Positions 18,990 to 28,884 of a DNA stretch of 64,000 nucleotides are shown in pieces; the first letter of the stretch is position 1; each line of letters starts with the position of its first letter. The position numbers and the translations under genes were made by a program. Under the pieces are notes generated by a model that saw nothing but the letters and a program-made list of their open reading frames with translations, searched no databases and had not been told where the DNA came from. The DNA comes from Tannerellaceae bacterium (GTDB lineage Bacteria > Bacteroidota > Bacteroidia > Bacteroidales > Tannerellaceae), in assembly GCA_021201295.1 (NCBI GenBank), contig JAJQFE010000003.1:1-64000 (forward strand). The letters run 5' to 3'.

Positions 18990-21164
18990 TTATTGTAACG
19001 TATTACTTAATGTATAGCGTAATAAATCCAGCATAAGGGGTACCTCTGTTTCTTCAATCCCTGCCACAACCAGGTCCGGAATATCCTGCATAAATTGTTC
19101 CTGAAATTTATAGAAATCTCCGGTGTCTGATCTCATAGCCTGGCTATAGTAATGAATGGCTCCCTGTATATTTTGAAGTGCCCATTCTGTATGTCCTGCA
19201 TTCAGATAGTCCTGCATATTAGGATTGTTTTCCAATATTTTATGGTAATAATTTTTGGCCTGGTCATATTTGCCTGTCAGGAATGAGCACCAGGCAATAG
19301 GGCGCCAGGCTTTTGTTCCTTTGGGGTCCAGGTAATCTACTTTAAAACAATATTTTAATGCTTCATTATATTCTTTTAGTTCCAGGTGGCAGTGTCCGAT
19401 ACTAATCTGAACCGATAGATTATCAGGATTTAATTGTTCATACCGGTGATAATAGGTAAGCGCTTCTTCCGGCATTTTAAGCGTACGGTAGCATCCTGCT
19501 ATTTTCCGGATCACCCATTCGCTTTTTGAATCCAGTAAATCGGCGTGTAAATAAGCGGCTAATGCACCTTTTATATCTCCTAACATTTGTTTACAGTAGC
19601 CTATTTTTTGAAACAGCACTTCGTTATCTTTATTGGTTTCTGCTAATCGGTTATAGATTACCAGGGCGTCCTGAAAATAATTTTTCCTTAGGTGATATTC
19701 TGCTATGGTAGTCAGGCTTTCTTCATCTGAAATATAAGGAGATAAAGTATCCAGATTGTGAAAATCCAGTGGCAAGGAAAAAATGTCTTCAAAATCCAGG
19801 TGTGCGGGATATAATTTATAAAATCTATATAAGTCCTGGATATATTGCCCTGCAATTATTTCAAATTTTCCTCTTTTTGTAATTAGTTCTTCCTGGTTCT
19901 GCTGCAGCATTTCAGATGCCTGGCTGTCAAATTGACCCATCATCATTTTACGATGTTGTTCCGGGAGTTGCATCATACCGAAATAGAGAGAATACTTATC
20001 GGAGTTACACATAAACCCGGCTCCTGTCATAGAGTCAAGCATACGTTTTTCGTTGCTGCCTTGCCTGAAGGTATTGCTGAAAATGGAATGATCTGCTGTA
20101 AAAGGTAAGAACCAATTATTGATTTCCCGGAAGAATGGAAAACTTTTCAGGTGGATAAAGGTTGAGTGCATCACATCTGCACCTTCCTGTTGCAGTTCAC
20201 TGAATTCTTCCATCTTTTTTCCTAATGAGCTATCGGATATGATATTTTGCCATTCCGGATTCATTTCATCTCCTAACTGTTCCGGATTAATATTACTCAG
20301 GTTTATTTTTCTACTTATTTTAGGACTTAACTTCATCATTTCAGGAATAATTTCGTCCTGGAGACGACGGGTAATCTTTTCTGTTTCCCGGGCTAGTATA
20401 AAGCGTAGGGTAATCGTACGGACATCATTCGTGAAACCTGGCTTTTCTGCCAGATTATCCAGGCGATTTTCTATTTCTTTATATAAAGGAATCCTTTTTT
20501 TATATAGGTATAAAATGATCAATACACTGATCAGGGCACGGATCCGGATCTCTTCATTAGACAGAGCGGCTGCATCCAGCAGTAATTTCATTTTTTCTTT
20601 GTCAAATGTAAATTGCAAACCCAACATCAACGCCGAAACTACCTGACTACCTGCAGTATTAGGTAAAATATCATCATCCAGGACCTTTTTGACAGATACA
20701 TAGTCTTCTGTGGTAAAAATGTCAGATGTCCATATCTTGTTAAAAAGTTGTCCTAACGTCCATTCATACTGAACTTCGTTTCCTATATCATAATTGGTAT
20801 AGAGGTCTGTATATAATTTTTCAAATGAAATATCGGGTTTACTTTGCTGGATTCGTCGTTGGCTATAATACGTTGAAGGAGCTTCCGGTGTTAGTAACCG
20901 GTTTCTTATCCAGTCTGCAATCTCATAAGTAGAGATTAGCAAATGAGTGTAGATCTGTTCCTGCATGGGATCTTTGGCACCTTCACTTCTGTAGCGAAGC
21001 ATATATTTGTAAGTTTCCTGAAATTCTTCTATTTTATCCTGAAAAAGATATTCCCGGCTACCCACAATCAGTGATTGCAAAGAGTCAAATGCATTTTTTA
21101 ACTCTCTGGTATCTAAAAAACCGGTAATCCGGTTATAGGCTTTTTTTATTTCCTGTATTGTCAT
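18990..21164 (-). CDS. TPR-repeat protein upstream of McrBC
   Basis: This is a 724-residue soluble protein with no signal peptide or membrane segment. The N-terminal two thirds are helical and unrecognised. From about residue 490 there are several tetratricopeptide repeats (for example ALVIYNRLAETNKDNEVLFQKIG, with A-L-Y-P spacing), which usually bind partner proteins. It is the first gene of a minus-strand run followed by the McrB-like gene and McrC. It could be an accessory of that restriction module or an unrelated housekeeping TPR protein; context alone does not decide. Confidence 0.75.
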   Translation of the reverse strand: MTIQEIKKAYNRITGFLDTRELKNAFDSLQSLIVGSREYLFQDKIEEFQETYKYMLRYRSEGAKDPMQEQIYTHLLISTYEIADWIRNRLLTPEAPSTYYSQRRIQQSKPDISFEKLYTDLYTNYDIGNEVQYEWTLGQLFNKIWTSDIFTTEDYVSVKKVLDDDILPNTAGSQVVSALMLGLQFTFDKEKMKLLLDAAALSNEEIRIRALISVLIILYLYKKRIPLYKEIENRLDNLAEKPGFTNDVRTITLRFILARETEKITRRLQDEIIPEMMKLSPKISRKINLSNINPEQLGDEMNPEWQNIISDSSLGKKMEEFSELQQEGADVMHSTFIHLKSFPFFREINNWFLPFTADHSIFSNTFRQGSNEKRMLDSMTGAGFMCNSDKYSLYFGMMQLPEQHRKMMMGQFDSQASEMLQQNQEELITKRGKFEIIAGQYIQDLYRFYKLYPAHLDFEDIFSLPLDFHNLDTLSPYISDEESLTTIAEYHLRKNYFQDALVIYNRLAETNKDNEVLFQKIGYCKQMLGDIKGALAAYLHADLLDSKSEWVIRKIAGCYRTLKMPEEALTYYHRYEQLNPDNLSVQISIGHCHLELKEYNEALKYCFKVDYLDPKGTKAWRPIAWCSFLTGKYDQAKNYYHKILENNPNMQDYLNAGHTEWALQNIQGAIHYYSQAMRSDTGDFYKFQEQFMQDIPDLVVAGIEETEVPLMLDLLRYTLSNTLQ

Positions 21165-21189
21165 ATCTTATTATTAACAAAACCTATGC

Positions 21190-21197
21190 CAAATATA
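21190..21197 (-). promoter_or_regulatory. -7 box of the TPR-mcrB-mcrC unit
   Basis: TATATTTG on the minus strand lies 25 nt upstream of the TPR gene start. The -33 region is weak. Confidence 0.5.
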
Positions 21198-21356
21198 TAG
21201 CTTTTTTAATGAAATGTGTTCCTGTTCCTTCTTTTTGTGGATGCAGTAAAATACTATATGCTATAAAAGATGACGGGGAAAGAATGTTTAGGAACAAGGT
21301 TTTTAGTTTCTTTATCTAAACTATTCCATAATTCCTCCCCGGAACGGATAATTCTG

Positions 21357-21387
21357 TTGAAACAATCCTATAGATTTCGTATCTTTG
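21357..21387 (+). promoter_or_regulatory. lepA promoter
   Basis: TTG at 21357-21359, a 20-nt spacer and TATCTTTG at 21380-21387 form a complete Bacteroidetes promoter about 19 nt upstream of the lepA ATG. Confidence 0.75.
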
Positions 21388-21406
21388 TACTCCAAATAAA
21401 TAGTAA

Positions 21407-23194
21407 ATGAAAAATATACGTAATTTCTGTATTATTGCTCATATAGATCATGGTAAAAGTACTTTAGCTGACCGTTTGCTTGAGTATACCAAGACTATAG
21501 AAGGGAAAGATATGCAAGCTCAGGTATTGGATGATATGGATTTGGAACGTGAACGTGGAATCACGATTAAAAGTCATGCAATACAGATGAAATATACATA
21601 TACAGATGAAGAATATATCCTTAATCTGATTGACACTCCGGGACACGTGGATTTTTCTTATGAGGTCTCCCGTTCTATTGCGGCTTGTGAAGGTGCTTTA
21701 CTTATCGTTGATGCTGCCCAGGGGATTCAGGCCCAGACTATTTCTAACTTATACATGGCTATAGAGAATGACCTGGAAATTATTCCGGTGATCAATAAGA
21801 TTGATTTACCGAGTGCTATGCCGGAAGAAGTGGAAGATCAGATTGTGGAACTATTGGGTTGTAAGCGGAAGGATATTCTGCGTGCCAGTGGTAAAACCGG
21901 TGAAGGGGTATATGATATATTAAATACTATTGTAGAAAAGGTTCCTGCTCCTCAGGGAGATCCGGATGCACCTTTGCAATGCCTGATCTTTGACTCTGTA
22001 TTTAATTCTTTCCGTGGTATTATTGCTTATTTTAAAGTCGTAAATGGAGTGATCTGGAAAGGTGATCATGTGAAATTTATTTCCACCGGTAAAGAGTATT
22101 ATGCGGACGAGATTGGAGTGTTGAAATTATCTATGTCACCCCGGAATGAATTACGTACGGGAGATGTGGGATATATTATTTCCGGTATTAAGACTTCAAA
22201 AGAGGTCAGAGTCGGTGATACGATTACCCATGTGAAAGGCGGGGCTAAAGAGGCAATTGCCGGATTTGAAGAGGTAAAACCCATGGTTTTTGCCGGAGTA
22301 TATCCGATAGACAGTGAAGATTTTGAGAATCTGCGCGCTGCTCTGGAAAAATTACAGCTTAATGATGCTTCTCTTACTTTTCAGCCGGAAAGTTCTGCTG
22401 CTTTAGGCTTTGGATTCCGATGTGGCTTTTTGGGGTTACTGCATATGGAAATTGTGCAGGAACGGTTAGATCGTGAATTTAATATGGATGTGATCACTAC
22501 GGTTCCGAACGTATCTTATAAGGTGTATGACAAAAAAGGTAACTGTATGGAGGTTCATAATCCAAGTGGCCTTCCGGAACCTACCCTGATTGAACATATT
22601 GATGAGCCTTATATACGGGCTTCTGTAATTACTAATACGGCTTATATTGGCCCTATCATGACATTATGTCTGGGTAAAAGAGGTATTTTACTGAAACAGG
22701 AATATATTTCAGGGGACCGTATAGAGATCCATTATGATATGCCGTTAGGTGAGATTGTGATAGATTTTTATGATAAACTGAAAAGTGTGTCTAAAGGATA
22801 TGCTTCTTTTGATTATCATATTCATGATTTTCGTCCCAGTAAGCTGGTAAAACTGGATATTTTATTAAATGGTGAGCCGGTAGATGCTTTATCTACTTTG
22901 ACTCATATTGATAATAGTGTGACGTTTGGCCGGAGAATGTGTGAAAAACTTAAGGAGTTGATTCCCCGTCAACAATTTGATATTGCTATTCAGGCAGCTA
23001 TTGGTGCTAAGATTATTGCCCGGGAAACTGTCAAAGCTGTTCGGAAGGATGTAACTGCCAAATGTTATGGAGGTGATATTTCCCGTAAGCGTAAGTTATT
23101 GGAGAAACAAAAGGAAGGTAAAAAGCGAATGAAGCAGATCGGAACTGTTGAAGTTCCTCAGAAAGCATTCCTGGCTGTCCTGAAATTAGATTGA
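21407..23194 (+). CDS. lepA: Elongation factor 4 (ribosome back-translocase)
   Basis: LepA is a translational GTPase that acts on stalled or mistranslocated ribosomes. The 595 residues show G1 AHIDHGKST (11-19), the switch region [11 protein letters not shown]3 DTPGHVDF and G4 NKIDLPSA, followed by EF-G-like domains. The C-terminal domain is the one unique to LepA, with the Lys/Arg-rich [17 protein letters not shown]. Length and order are normal and the frame is intact. It converges on cvfB with a shared hairpin terminator between. Confidence 0.97.
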   Translation: MKNIRNFCIIAHIDHGKSTLADRLLEYTKTIEGKDMQAQVLDDMDLERERGITIKSHAIQMKYTYTDEEYILNLIDTPGHVDFSYEVSRSIAACEGALLIVDAAQGIQAQTISNLYMAIENDLEIIPVINKIDLPSAMPEEVEDQIVELLGCKRKDILRASGKTGEGVYDILNTIVEKVPAPQGDPDAPLQCLIFDSVFNSFRGIIAYFKVVNGVIWKGDHVKFISTGKEYYADEIGVLKLSMSPRNELRTGDVGYIISGIKTSKEVRVGDTITHVKGGAKEAIAGFEEVKPMVFAGVYPIDSEDFENLRAALEKLQLNDASLTFQPESSAALGFGFRCGFLGLLHMEIVQERLDREFNMDVITTVPNVSYKVYDKKGNCMEVHNPSGLPEPTLIEHIDEPYIRASVITNTAYIGPIMTLCLGKRGILLKQEYISGDRIEIHYDMPLGEIVIDFYDKLKSVSKGYASFDYHIHDFRPSKLVKLDILLNGEPVDALSTLTHIDNSVTFGRRMCEKLKELIPRQQFDIAIQAAIGAKIIARETVKAVRKDVTAKCYGGDISRKRKLLEKQKEGKKRMKQIGTVEVPQKAFLAVLKLD

Positions 23195-23197
23195 TAT

Positions 23198-23234
23198 AGT
23201 AAACAAGGCGTCTTAAACAGACGCCTTGTTTACT
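23198..23234. terminator. Bidirectional terminator between lepA and cvfB
   Basis: Perfect 16-bp arms (AGTAAACAAGGCGTCT and its complement) enclose a 5-nt loop. The right arm overlaps the cvfB stop codon. The A/T-rich flanks suit termination from both sides. Confidence 0.85.
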
Positions 23235-24070
23235 CTTCATTTATAAGTCTTATGCCATTCGTCTCTATGTGAATACGTTTTTGTTTATAGAGGGCACCGA
23301 TTGCCTGTTTAAAACTTTTTTTGCTGCAACGGAATAATGCATAAATTTCTTCCGGATTACTTTTATCGTGGATGGACAAAAATCCATTATGAAGTTTTAG
23401 GGCTTCTAAAATAGTCCCGCTTATACCTTCTACTTTCTGATAGCCTAAAGGAGTAAGACTGACATCTATTTTTTTCATCTTCACGGACTTCTTTAATATA
23501 TCCTTTTACTTCTTCTCTTTTTTCCAGTCTACGGAAAATTTCATTATGATAAATAAGCCCCCAGTGAAGATTGTTGATGATAACTTTATAACCGATAGCT
23601 GTCTCCTCTACCACCAATAAATCTACTTCCTGGTTAAAGGTATAGTCGGGTAATACATTGCCCAGGTATTTATCTATCCTGGCAGATGCCACAATCCGTT
23701 GAGTAATATGGTCTAGATGTACATATACTATATACCATTTACCCTCCTGCATGGGCATTTTTTGTTCTTTATAAGGCACCAGTAAATCTTTCATGATACC
23801 CCATTCCAAAAAAGCTCCTGTTTCATTTACTGAATTTACTTTCATAAACTTAAATTCCCTTACAGTAGCCAACGGCTGAGCTGTGGTTGCAATCAGACGT
23901 CCCTCGTTATCATGATAAATAAAAACGTCAATTTCATCACCTGGTTTTACATTTTTAGGAATATACCGTGCCGGAAGTAAAATTTCCATATCCTCTCCTC
24001 CGTCCAGATACATGCCAAAACTGAGATCTTTAATGATCTTTAGTTTATTATATTTTCCTATTTCTATCAT
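23230..24070 (-). pseudogene. CvfB/YitL-family S1 RNA-binding protein, frameshifted
   Basis: CvfB-type proteins carry S1-like RNA-binding domains and a C-terminal winged helix, and affect expression of virulence or surface factors. The frame from 24070 (IEIGKYNKLKIIKDLSFGMYL) is good up to REDEK, then runs out of frame. The family-like end (IDVSLTPLGYQKVEG to the stop at 23230) continues in another frame. The switch point is a run of seven A on the coding strand (plus coordinates 23469-23475); six would restore a 279-residue protein of normal length. So one extra A is present. It may be a true mutation, a read error or a slippage site. Confidence 0.8.
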
Positions 24071-24086
24071 TAAATGCTATTTTGGA

Positions 24087-24094
24087 CAAAGGTA
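24087..24094 (-). promoter_or_regulatory. -7 box of cvfB
   Basis: TACCTTTG on the minus strand lies 16 nt upstream of the cvfB start. No good -33 element is seen. Confidence 0.5.
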
Positions 24095-24234
24095 AGAGTA
24101 AACTAAATATTTGGATCTATAATTCCTATTATATTTTTATAATTAAATGCAGCAATATCATTTGTTTTGCATCGTTATATACAAGAAATATCACCCTCTT
24201 TATTATTACTAACTTTATATTAAAATAAAAGTAG

Positions 24235-24242
24235 TATATTTG
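24235..24242 (+). promoter_or_regulatory. -7 box of the polysaccharide operon
   Basis: TATATTTG lies 23 nt before the ATG of the Wza-like gene, the first gene of the locus. The -33 position holds CTTTA, a weak match. I see no inverted repeats around it, so phase variation is not supported here. Confidence 0.55.
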
Positions 24243-24265
24243 CAATTTATTTGAAGAAAGATATT

Positions 24266-25081
24266 ATGAAATTGAAACTTTTTCCAATACTTATATTGTT
24301 ACTTATTATTTTTTCTACTTCTTGTTCTACCCCTAAAGATGTTGTCTATTTTCAGGGTATTGATACACTTTCTGCTGAACAAATTGCACAAATGGAACAG
24401 ACTTATAACGCAAAGATCAGTCCGGCAGATATGTTAAGTATAACTGTTACTGCCTGGGATCCGACTGCTGTTACTCCTTTTAATCCTCCAACTTATGCTT
24501 ATGCGGAGGAAGGAGATATACCAGTCTATGCCTCGCAATCTATGTATACTTATTTAGTAGATAAAGATGGATATATAAACTTCCCTATTTTAGGCCGAGT
24601 CTTTGTTGGAGGATTAACCCAGCAGGAATTAGCTTCGAAATTGAGAAAAGAAATTTCTCAATATGTGGAAGACCCCTTAGTAAATGTTCAAATTACTAAT
24701 TTTCGTGTAACTGTTTTGGGGGAAGTAGCAAAACCCGGTTCTTATACTGTGAGAAATGACAGGGCTTCTATTTTGGATATTTTAGGACAAGCTGGAGATC
24801 TTTCTATTAATGCAAATAGAACGAATATATTGATTATTCGTGAGAAGGAAGGAAAAAAGAGTTTTCATCGGGTAGATTTAACCCGTCCTGATCTGTTTGC
24901 TTCTCCTTATTACTATCTGGCGCAGAATGATGTGGTATATGTGGAACCTAATAAAGCGAAGAAAAAAAATGCCCGGTATAGCCAGGCCCAACAATATAGT
25001 ATTACCGTATTTTCAACTATCATAAGTGGTATTTCTATTATTACCGCTATGGTGATCAGTATTGTAAATGCTTCAAAATAA
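24266..25081 (+). CDS. Wza-like polysaccharide export lipoprotein
   Basis: This outer-membrane exporter component is 271 residues long, with a lipoprotein signal ending FSTSC. It has a Poly_export domain (ISPADMLSITVTAWDP), SLBB-like domains (VTVLGEVAKPGSYTV) and a C-terminal hydrophobic helix, which is the usual short Bacteroidetes form. The ATG at 24266 is chosen over TTG 24251 because it puts the signal peptide at the N-terminus. It opens the plus-strand polysaccharide operon, and the Wzc-like gene follows 7 nt later. Confidence 0.88.
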   Translation: MKLKLFPILILLLIIFSTSCSTPKDVVYFQGIDTLSAEQIAQMEQTYNAKISPADMLSITVTAWDPTAVTPFNPPTYAYAEEGDIPVYASQSMYTYLVDKDGYINFPILGRVFVGGLTQQELASKLRKEISQYVEDPLVNVQITNFRVTVLGEVAKPGSYTVRNDRASILDILGQAGDLSINANRTNILIIREKEGKKSFHRVDLTRPDLFASPYYYLAQNDVVYVEPNKAKKKNARYSQAQQYSITVFSTIISGISIITAMVISIVNASK

Positions 25082-25088
25082 GAGTAGA

Positions 25089-26687
25089 ATGGAATCTAAA
25101 GATTTAGATAAAGAAACATTAGAACTTAAAACCATTATAATTGGTTATTTACACCAATGGAAATATTTTTTAGGAGCTTTTCTTGTTTCAATAGTATTAG
25201 CTTATTTATATTTATCAATTTATCCCCGTACTTATGAAGTATTTGCATTAATCCAATTACAGGAAGATAAAGGCTTGGGTGTCGAAGGTATTGGTTCCGG
25301 AGAAGTTACTAGTTTGATGAAGTCATTTGGCCTGGGTGGAGGTAGTAGTGTAAGAATAAATATAGATGATGAAAGAATGATTCTTACTTCTAATGAATTA
25401 TTTAGAAAAATGATTTTAGATTTAGGGATTCAGGTAGCTTATACAAAACCTTATTCTTTATATAGGATGTATCAGGATTCTCCGGTTGTTTTAAAAGCAG
25501 ATTCTTCTACTTTTATGAGAGTAGATGAAGAGTTGAATATTTCTGTAATACGTAAGGGGGAAAATCGGATTGAGGTTACCGCTAAATCAGATTTAGGTAA
25601 AAAGAATATGATAGTATCTTCATTGCCTGCTGAACTGGATTTTTTTTATGGAACTTTTATATTAGATTATAATCCATCCGGAGAAAAGTTAGATAAAATA
25701 GACATTCTGGTACAACCTGTAAGCTGGATTGCAGAAGATCTGGAAAGGGGTTTCCTGGTAGAGCCCTCAACAAAAGCATCTAATGTTTTGGAAATGACTT
25801 GCAAGGATCATGTTGAACAGCGGGGTATAGATAAATTATCTAAGCTTATTTATTATTATAATGAAGATGCGAATTCTTTTAAAAAAGAAGAAGCATATAA
25901 AACAATGGCTTTTCTTGATGAACGGATCGGTCTGGTGATGAGTGAATTAACTAATATTGAATTTACAATAGAAGAGTATAAACTTAAAAATAAAATTATA
26001 GCTCTTGAGTCAGATATTATTTTTATAGCAGAGCAGATAAAAGAACTTCAAACTAAAATTATAGAGACTGAAGCACAATATCAGGTGGTTAATATTATAG
26101 ATATGTATGTGAAAGACCCGGAAAATAAATATAGTCTGGTGCCTCAGATCTTAACCCAGAGTAGTGGTGAAGGGGCTTCTTCTTTGACATTATATAATGA
26201 AGCATTATTAGAGAGAACCCGTATTCTTCAAAATTTGAAAGGAGACAATCCAATTATTACTAAGATAAATAATCAGGTAGATCAATTGAGGAAAAATGTT
26301 TATTTATCTATTGAGAATGCGAAAAAAACAATAGAATTTACTCTTTCGGATTTAAAAATAAAAGAGAAACTTTTGTTGGATAAATTAGGAGAAGTGCCTA
26401 GCCAGGAAAGAGTATATATTGATTATAGACGCCAACAGGAAATTTTTCAGGCTGTGTATGTAATTTTATTACAGAAACGGGAAGAGACTGCTCTATCTAT
26501 TGGAATAGATCGCCAAAAAGCACGTATTATCGATACACCTTATATTAAAAGGAAACCGGTAGCACCCAGAAAATTGTATGCAGGTCTGTTTATGATAGTA
26601 TTTACTTTATTGATGCCTGTGATTGTATTATTTCTTAAAAAGCATATGTTGGAGCTAATCTCTGCTTATAAAAATACTCCCAAATGA
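25089..26687 (+). CDS. Wzc/GumC-like chain-length and export protein, no kinase domain
   Basis: This inner-membrane co-polymerase has 532 residues with a transmembrane helix near 25-45, a Wzz domain, a periplasmic coiled coil (around 270-420), a second helix near 490-510 and a short cytoplasmic tail. It ends soon after the second helix, so the BY-kinase domain with Walker motifs and Tyr-rich tail seen in full Wzc is absent. The ATG at 25089 is preferred over the longer frame from 25068, which overlaps the previous gene. It couples chain length to the Wza-like pore. Confidence 0.85.
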   Translation: MESKDLDKETLELKTIIIGYLHQWKYFLGAFLVSIVLAYLYLSIYPRTYEVFALIQLQEDKGLGVEGIGSGEVTSLMKSFGLGGGSSVRINIDDERMILTSNELFRKMILDLGIQVAYTKPYSLYRMYQDSPVVLKADSSTFMRVDEELNISVIRKGENRIEVTAKSDLGKKNMIVSSLPAELDFFYGTFILDYNPSGEKLDKIDILVQPVSWIAEDLERGFLVEPSTKASNVLEMTCKDHVEQRGIDKLSKLIYYYNEDANSFKKEEAYKTMAFLDERIGLVMSELTNIEFTIEEYKLKNKIIALESDIIFIAEQIKELQTKIIETEAQYQVVNIIDMYVKDPENKYSLVPQILTQSSGEGASSLTLYNEALLERTRILQNLKGDNPIITKINNQVDQLRKNVYLSIENAKKTIEFTLSDLKIKEKLLLDKLGEVPSQERVYIDYRRQQEIFQAVYVILLQKREETALSIGIDRQKARIIDTPYIKRKPVAPRKLYAGLFMIVFTLLMPVIVLFLKKHMLELISAYKNTPK

Positions 26688-27709
26688 TAATTGTTCATTT
26701 GATCTGTTCCTTTACTACAGGTGGCGCTGAAACTATGTTGGTAGATATTGCAAATGAACAGGTTTCAAGAGGCCATCAGGTAGTTTTGTTTATTATTAAT
26801 GATGTCGTAGAAGAGAGACTTCTTTCTTATTTGGACAAGCAAATATCTATTATTAAAATAGGTCGGAAGCCGGGAAGCCGGGATATTGGGAGTATTATTA
26901 AATTAAATACAAAGCTTTATCGATATAAAGGAGCTGTTATGCATTGTCATGATAGCGTAATTGCTGGTATGTTAGCTCCGGTATTTTATAAATTTCTATC
27001 TTTGACTTTACATACGACTGGTGTTTCTGAAAAGTTTCTGGGTAGATATGCAAAAATTTTTTCTATCTCAGATTCTGTACAACAGGAACTTAAGCAAAGA
27101 ACGGGAATCTATTCTTCTGTAATTTATAATGGAGTTGCCATAAACAGAATCAGACAGAAAGATTCTTATGAATTGTTAGGTCCTTTAAAGATTATAGTGG
27201 TGAGCCGGCTGGATTATCGGATAAAAGGACAGCATATTTTATTAGATGCTTTATCTATTATAAAAAGTCGGAATATAAAATTTAAGGTAGATTTTATCGG
27301 AGAAGGAAAGTCTCTGGAATATTTACTTTCTTTGGTACAAACATATAATCTGGAGGATTCTGTAAATTTTTTGGGGTTGAAATCCCGGGAGTACATTTAT
27401 GAGAATCTGTCTACTTATGATTTGTTTGTACAACCTTCTATTATTGAAGGTTTCGGTCTTACGGTAATAGAAGCTATGTTGGCCCGTGTTCCTGTATTGG
27501 TTTCGGGAGATGGTCCTGTCGAAATTATACAAACCGATCAATATGGTTTTGCTTTTGATAAGGGAAATGCAAAAGAGTGTGCTAAAAAAATAATGAATAT
27601 ATATTATTCTTATTCTCAATTAAAGCCTTTAACAGATTTGGCTTTCAAATATGCTCAGAAAAATTTTTCTATTTCTGCCACTGCTTTAGCATATATAGAA
27701 AGTTATTGA
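26684..27709 (+). CDS. Glycosyltransferase, family 4 type
   Basis: This 341-residue GT-B enzyme has an N-terminal STGGAETMLVDIA motif and the donor-binding signature SIIEGFGLTVIEAM (E-x7-E). It probably transfers a nucleotide-activated sugar to the lipid-linked repeat unit on the cytoplasmic face. Its start overlaps the Wzc-like stop by 4 nt, showing translational coupling. The sugar cannot be read from the sequence. Confidence 0.85.
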   Translation: MIIVHLICSFTTGGAETMLVDIANEQVSRGHQVVLFIINDVVEERLLSYLDKQISIIKIGRKPGSRDIGSIIKLNTKLYRYKGAVMHCHDSVIAGMLAPVFYKFLSLTLHTTGVSEKFLGRYAKIFSISDSVQQELKQRTGIYSSVIYNGVAINRIRQKDSYELLGPLKIIVVSRLDYRIKGQHILLDALSIIKSRNIKFKVDFIGEGKSLEYLLSLVQTYNLEDSVNFLGLKSREYIYENLSTYDLFVQPSIIEGFGLTVIEAMLARVPVLVSGDGPVEIIQTDQYGFAFDKGNAKECAKKIMNIYYSYSQLKPLTDLAFKYAQKNFSISATALAYIESY

Positions 27710-27731
27710 ATTTTTAGTATAAAAAGTTTTT

Positions 27732-28883
27732 ATGTTGAAATTAAAAAATAAACATATTAAGCGGATAGGAATTATTTCCTATCATTCCAGATATAATCTG
27801 GGTACTATGTTACAGGCGTATGCACTTCAGGAAGCTATAAAAGAATTGGAAACTTGTTATGTTGAATATATTAATTATGTAGAAGGTATACCTTTTAAAC
27901 AGGCTAATCTGAAAATCAGGATAAAAAAAATTATCCATAAGCTAAAAGCTCTTCCTAAAGAATATAGATCTATTTTTTATAACTTTTTAAATAAGAAAAA
28001 ACTGGTTGAAACGAAAAAGAAATTTGATTTGTTTTTTTCTACTTATATTCATACATCAGATACAGCCTATTTCTCTCTGGCTGAATTAGAACAATTACCT
28101 CCACAATATGATATTTATATTGTAGGGAGTGATCAGGTCTGGAATCCTACTTTTCTAAAAGATAATGGTGCTTATTTTTTGAGTTTTTTAAAAAATGATG
28201 AAAATAAAAATTCGTATGCTGCAAGTATTGGAGTTCATGAGTTGTCAGAGAAAATTAAGAATAAATATGCAAACTATTTATCTTCTTTTAATTTAATCTC
28301 CTGTCGTGAAAGTTCTGGTTGTGAATGTTTATCCGGAATATTAAATAGAGTTGTTACACATGTGGTGGACCCAACTTTACTCTTAACACCTAAACATTGG
28401 AAAACGATAGAATTTCCGGTACAAATAGAAGGACCTTATGTGTTATGCTATATTTTGGGATATAAAAAATGTATACGGTCTTTCGCTAAAGAATTGGGTA
28501 GAAAATATAATTTTCCTGTTTATTTTATTGTTTCTACTTATTTGGATATGCAGGAAGATCATCCTTTATTTGGAGTAGGCCCTAAAGAGTTTCTGGGATT
28601 AATCAGACATGCCCGATATGTATGTACAGATTCTTTTCATGGAACTATTTTTTCGATAAATTATAAGCGGGATTTTTATAGTTTTTATAAACGGGAAGGA
28701 GGAGAACCTTTTGGAGATAATAGTCGGATACCTACTCTATTAAGAGAATATTCTTTGATCAATCGTTTAAAAGATGAAGAATTTATAGAGGAAGAGGATA
28801 TTAATTATGAAGAAATAAGTCGGCTTTTGTTTCAGAAAAGACATGATTCACTTTTATATCTGAAAAAAATAATTAGCTCTTAA
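27732..28883 (+). CDS. Polysaccharide pyruvyl transferase family protein
   Basis: The family adds pyruvate ketals to sugars of exopolysaccharides. The 383 residues include the N-terminal NLGTMLQAYAL motif, VGSDQVWNP near residue 135 and TDSFHGTIFS near 300, all typical. A FrhB-like gene follows by 1 nt, a pairing common in capsule loci. The gene keeps an intact run of eight A (27923-27930), a useful control for the frameshifts elsewhere in the window. Confidence 0.85.
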   Translation: MLKLKNKHIKRIGIISYHSRYNLGTMLQAYALQEAIKELETCYVEYINYVEGIPFKQANLKIRIKKIIHKLKALPKEYRSIFYNFLNKKKLVETKKKFDLFFSTYIHTSDTAYFSLAELEQLPPQYDIYIVGSDQVWNPTFLKDNGAYFLSFLKNDENKNSYAASIGVHELSEKIKNKYANYLSSFNLISCRESSGCECLSGILNRVVTHVVDPTLLLTPKHWKTIEFPVQIEGPYVLCYILGYKKCIRSFAKELGRKYNFPVYFIVSTYLDMQEDHPLFGVGPKEFLGLIRHARYVCTDSFHGTIFSINYKRDFYSFYKREGGEPFGDNSRIPTLLREYSLINRLKDEEFIEEEDINYEEISRLLFQKRHDSLLYLKKIISS

Positions 28884-28884
28884 T

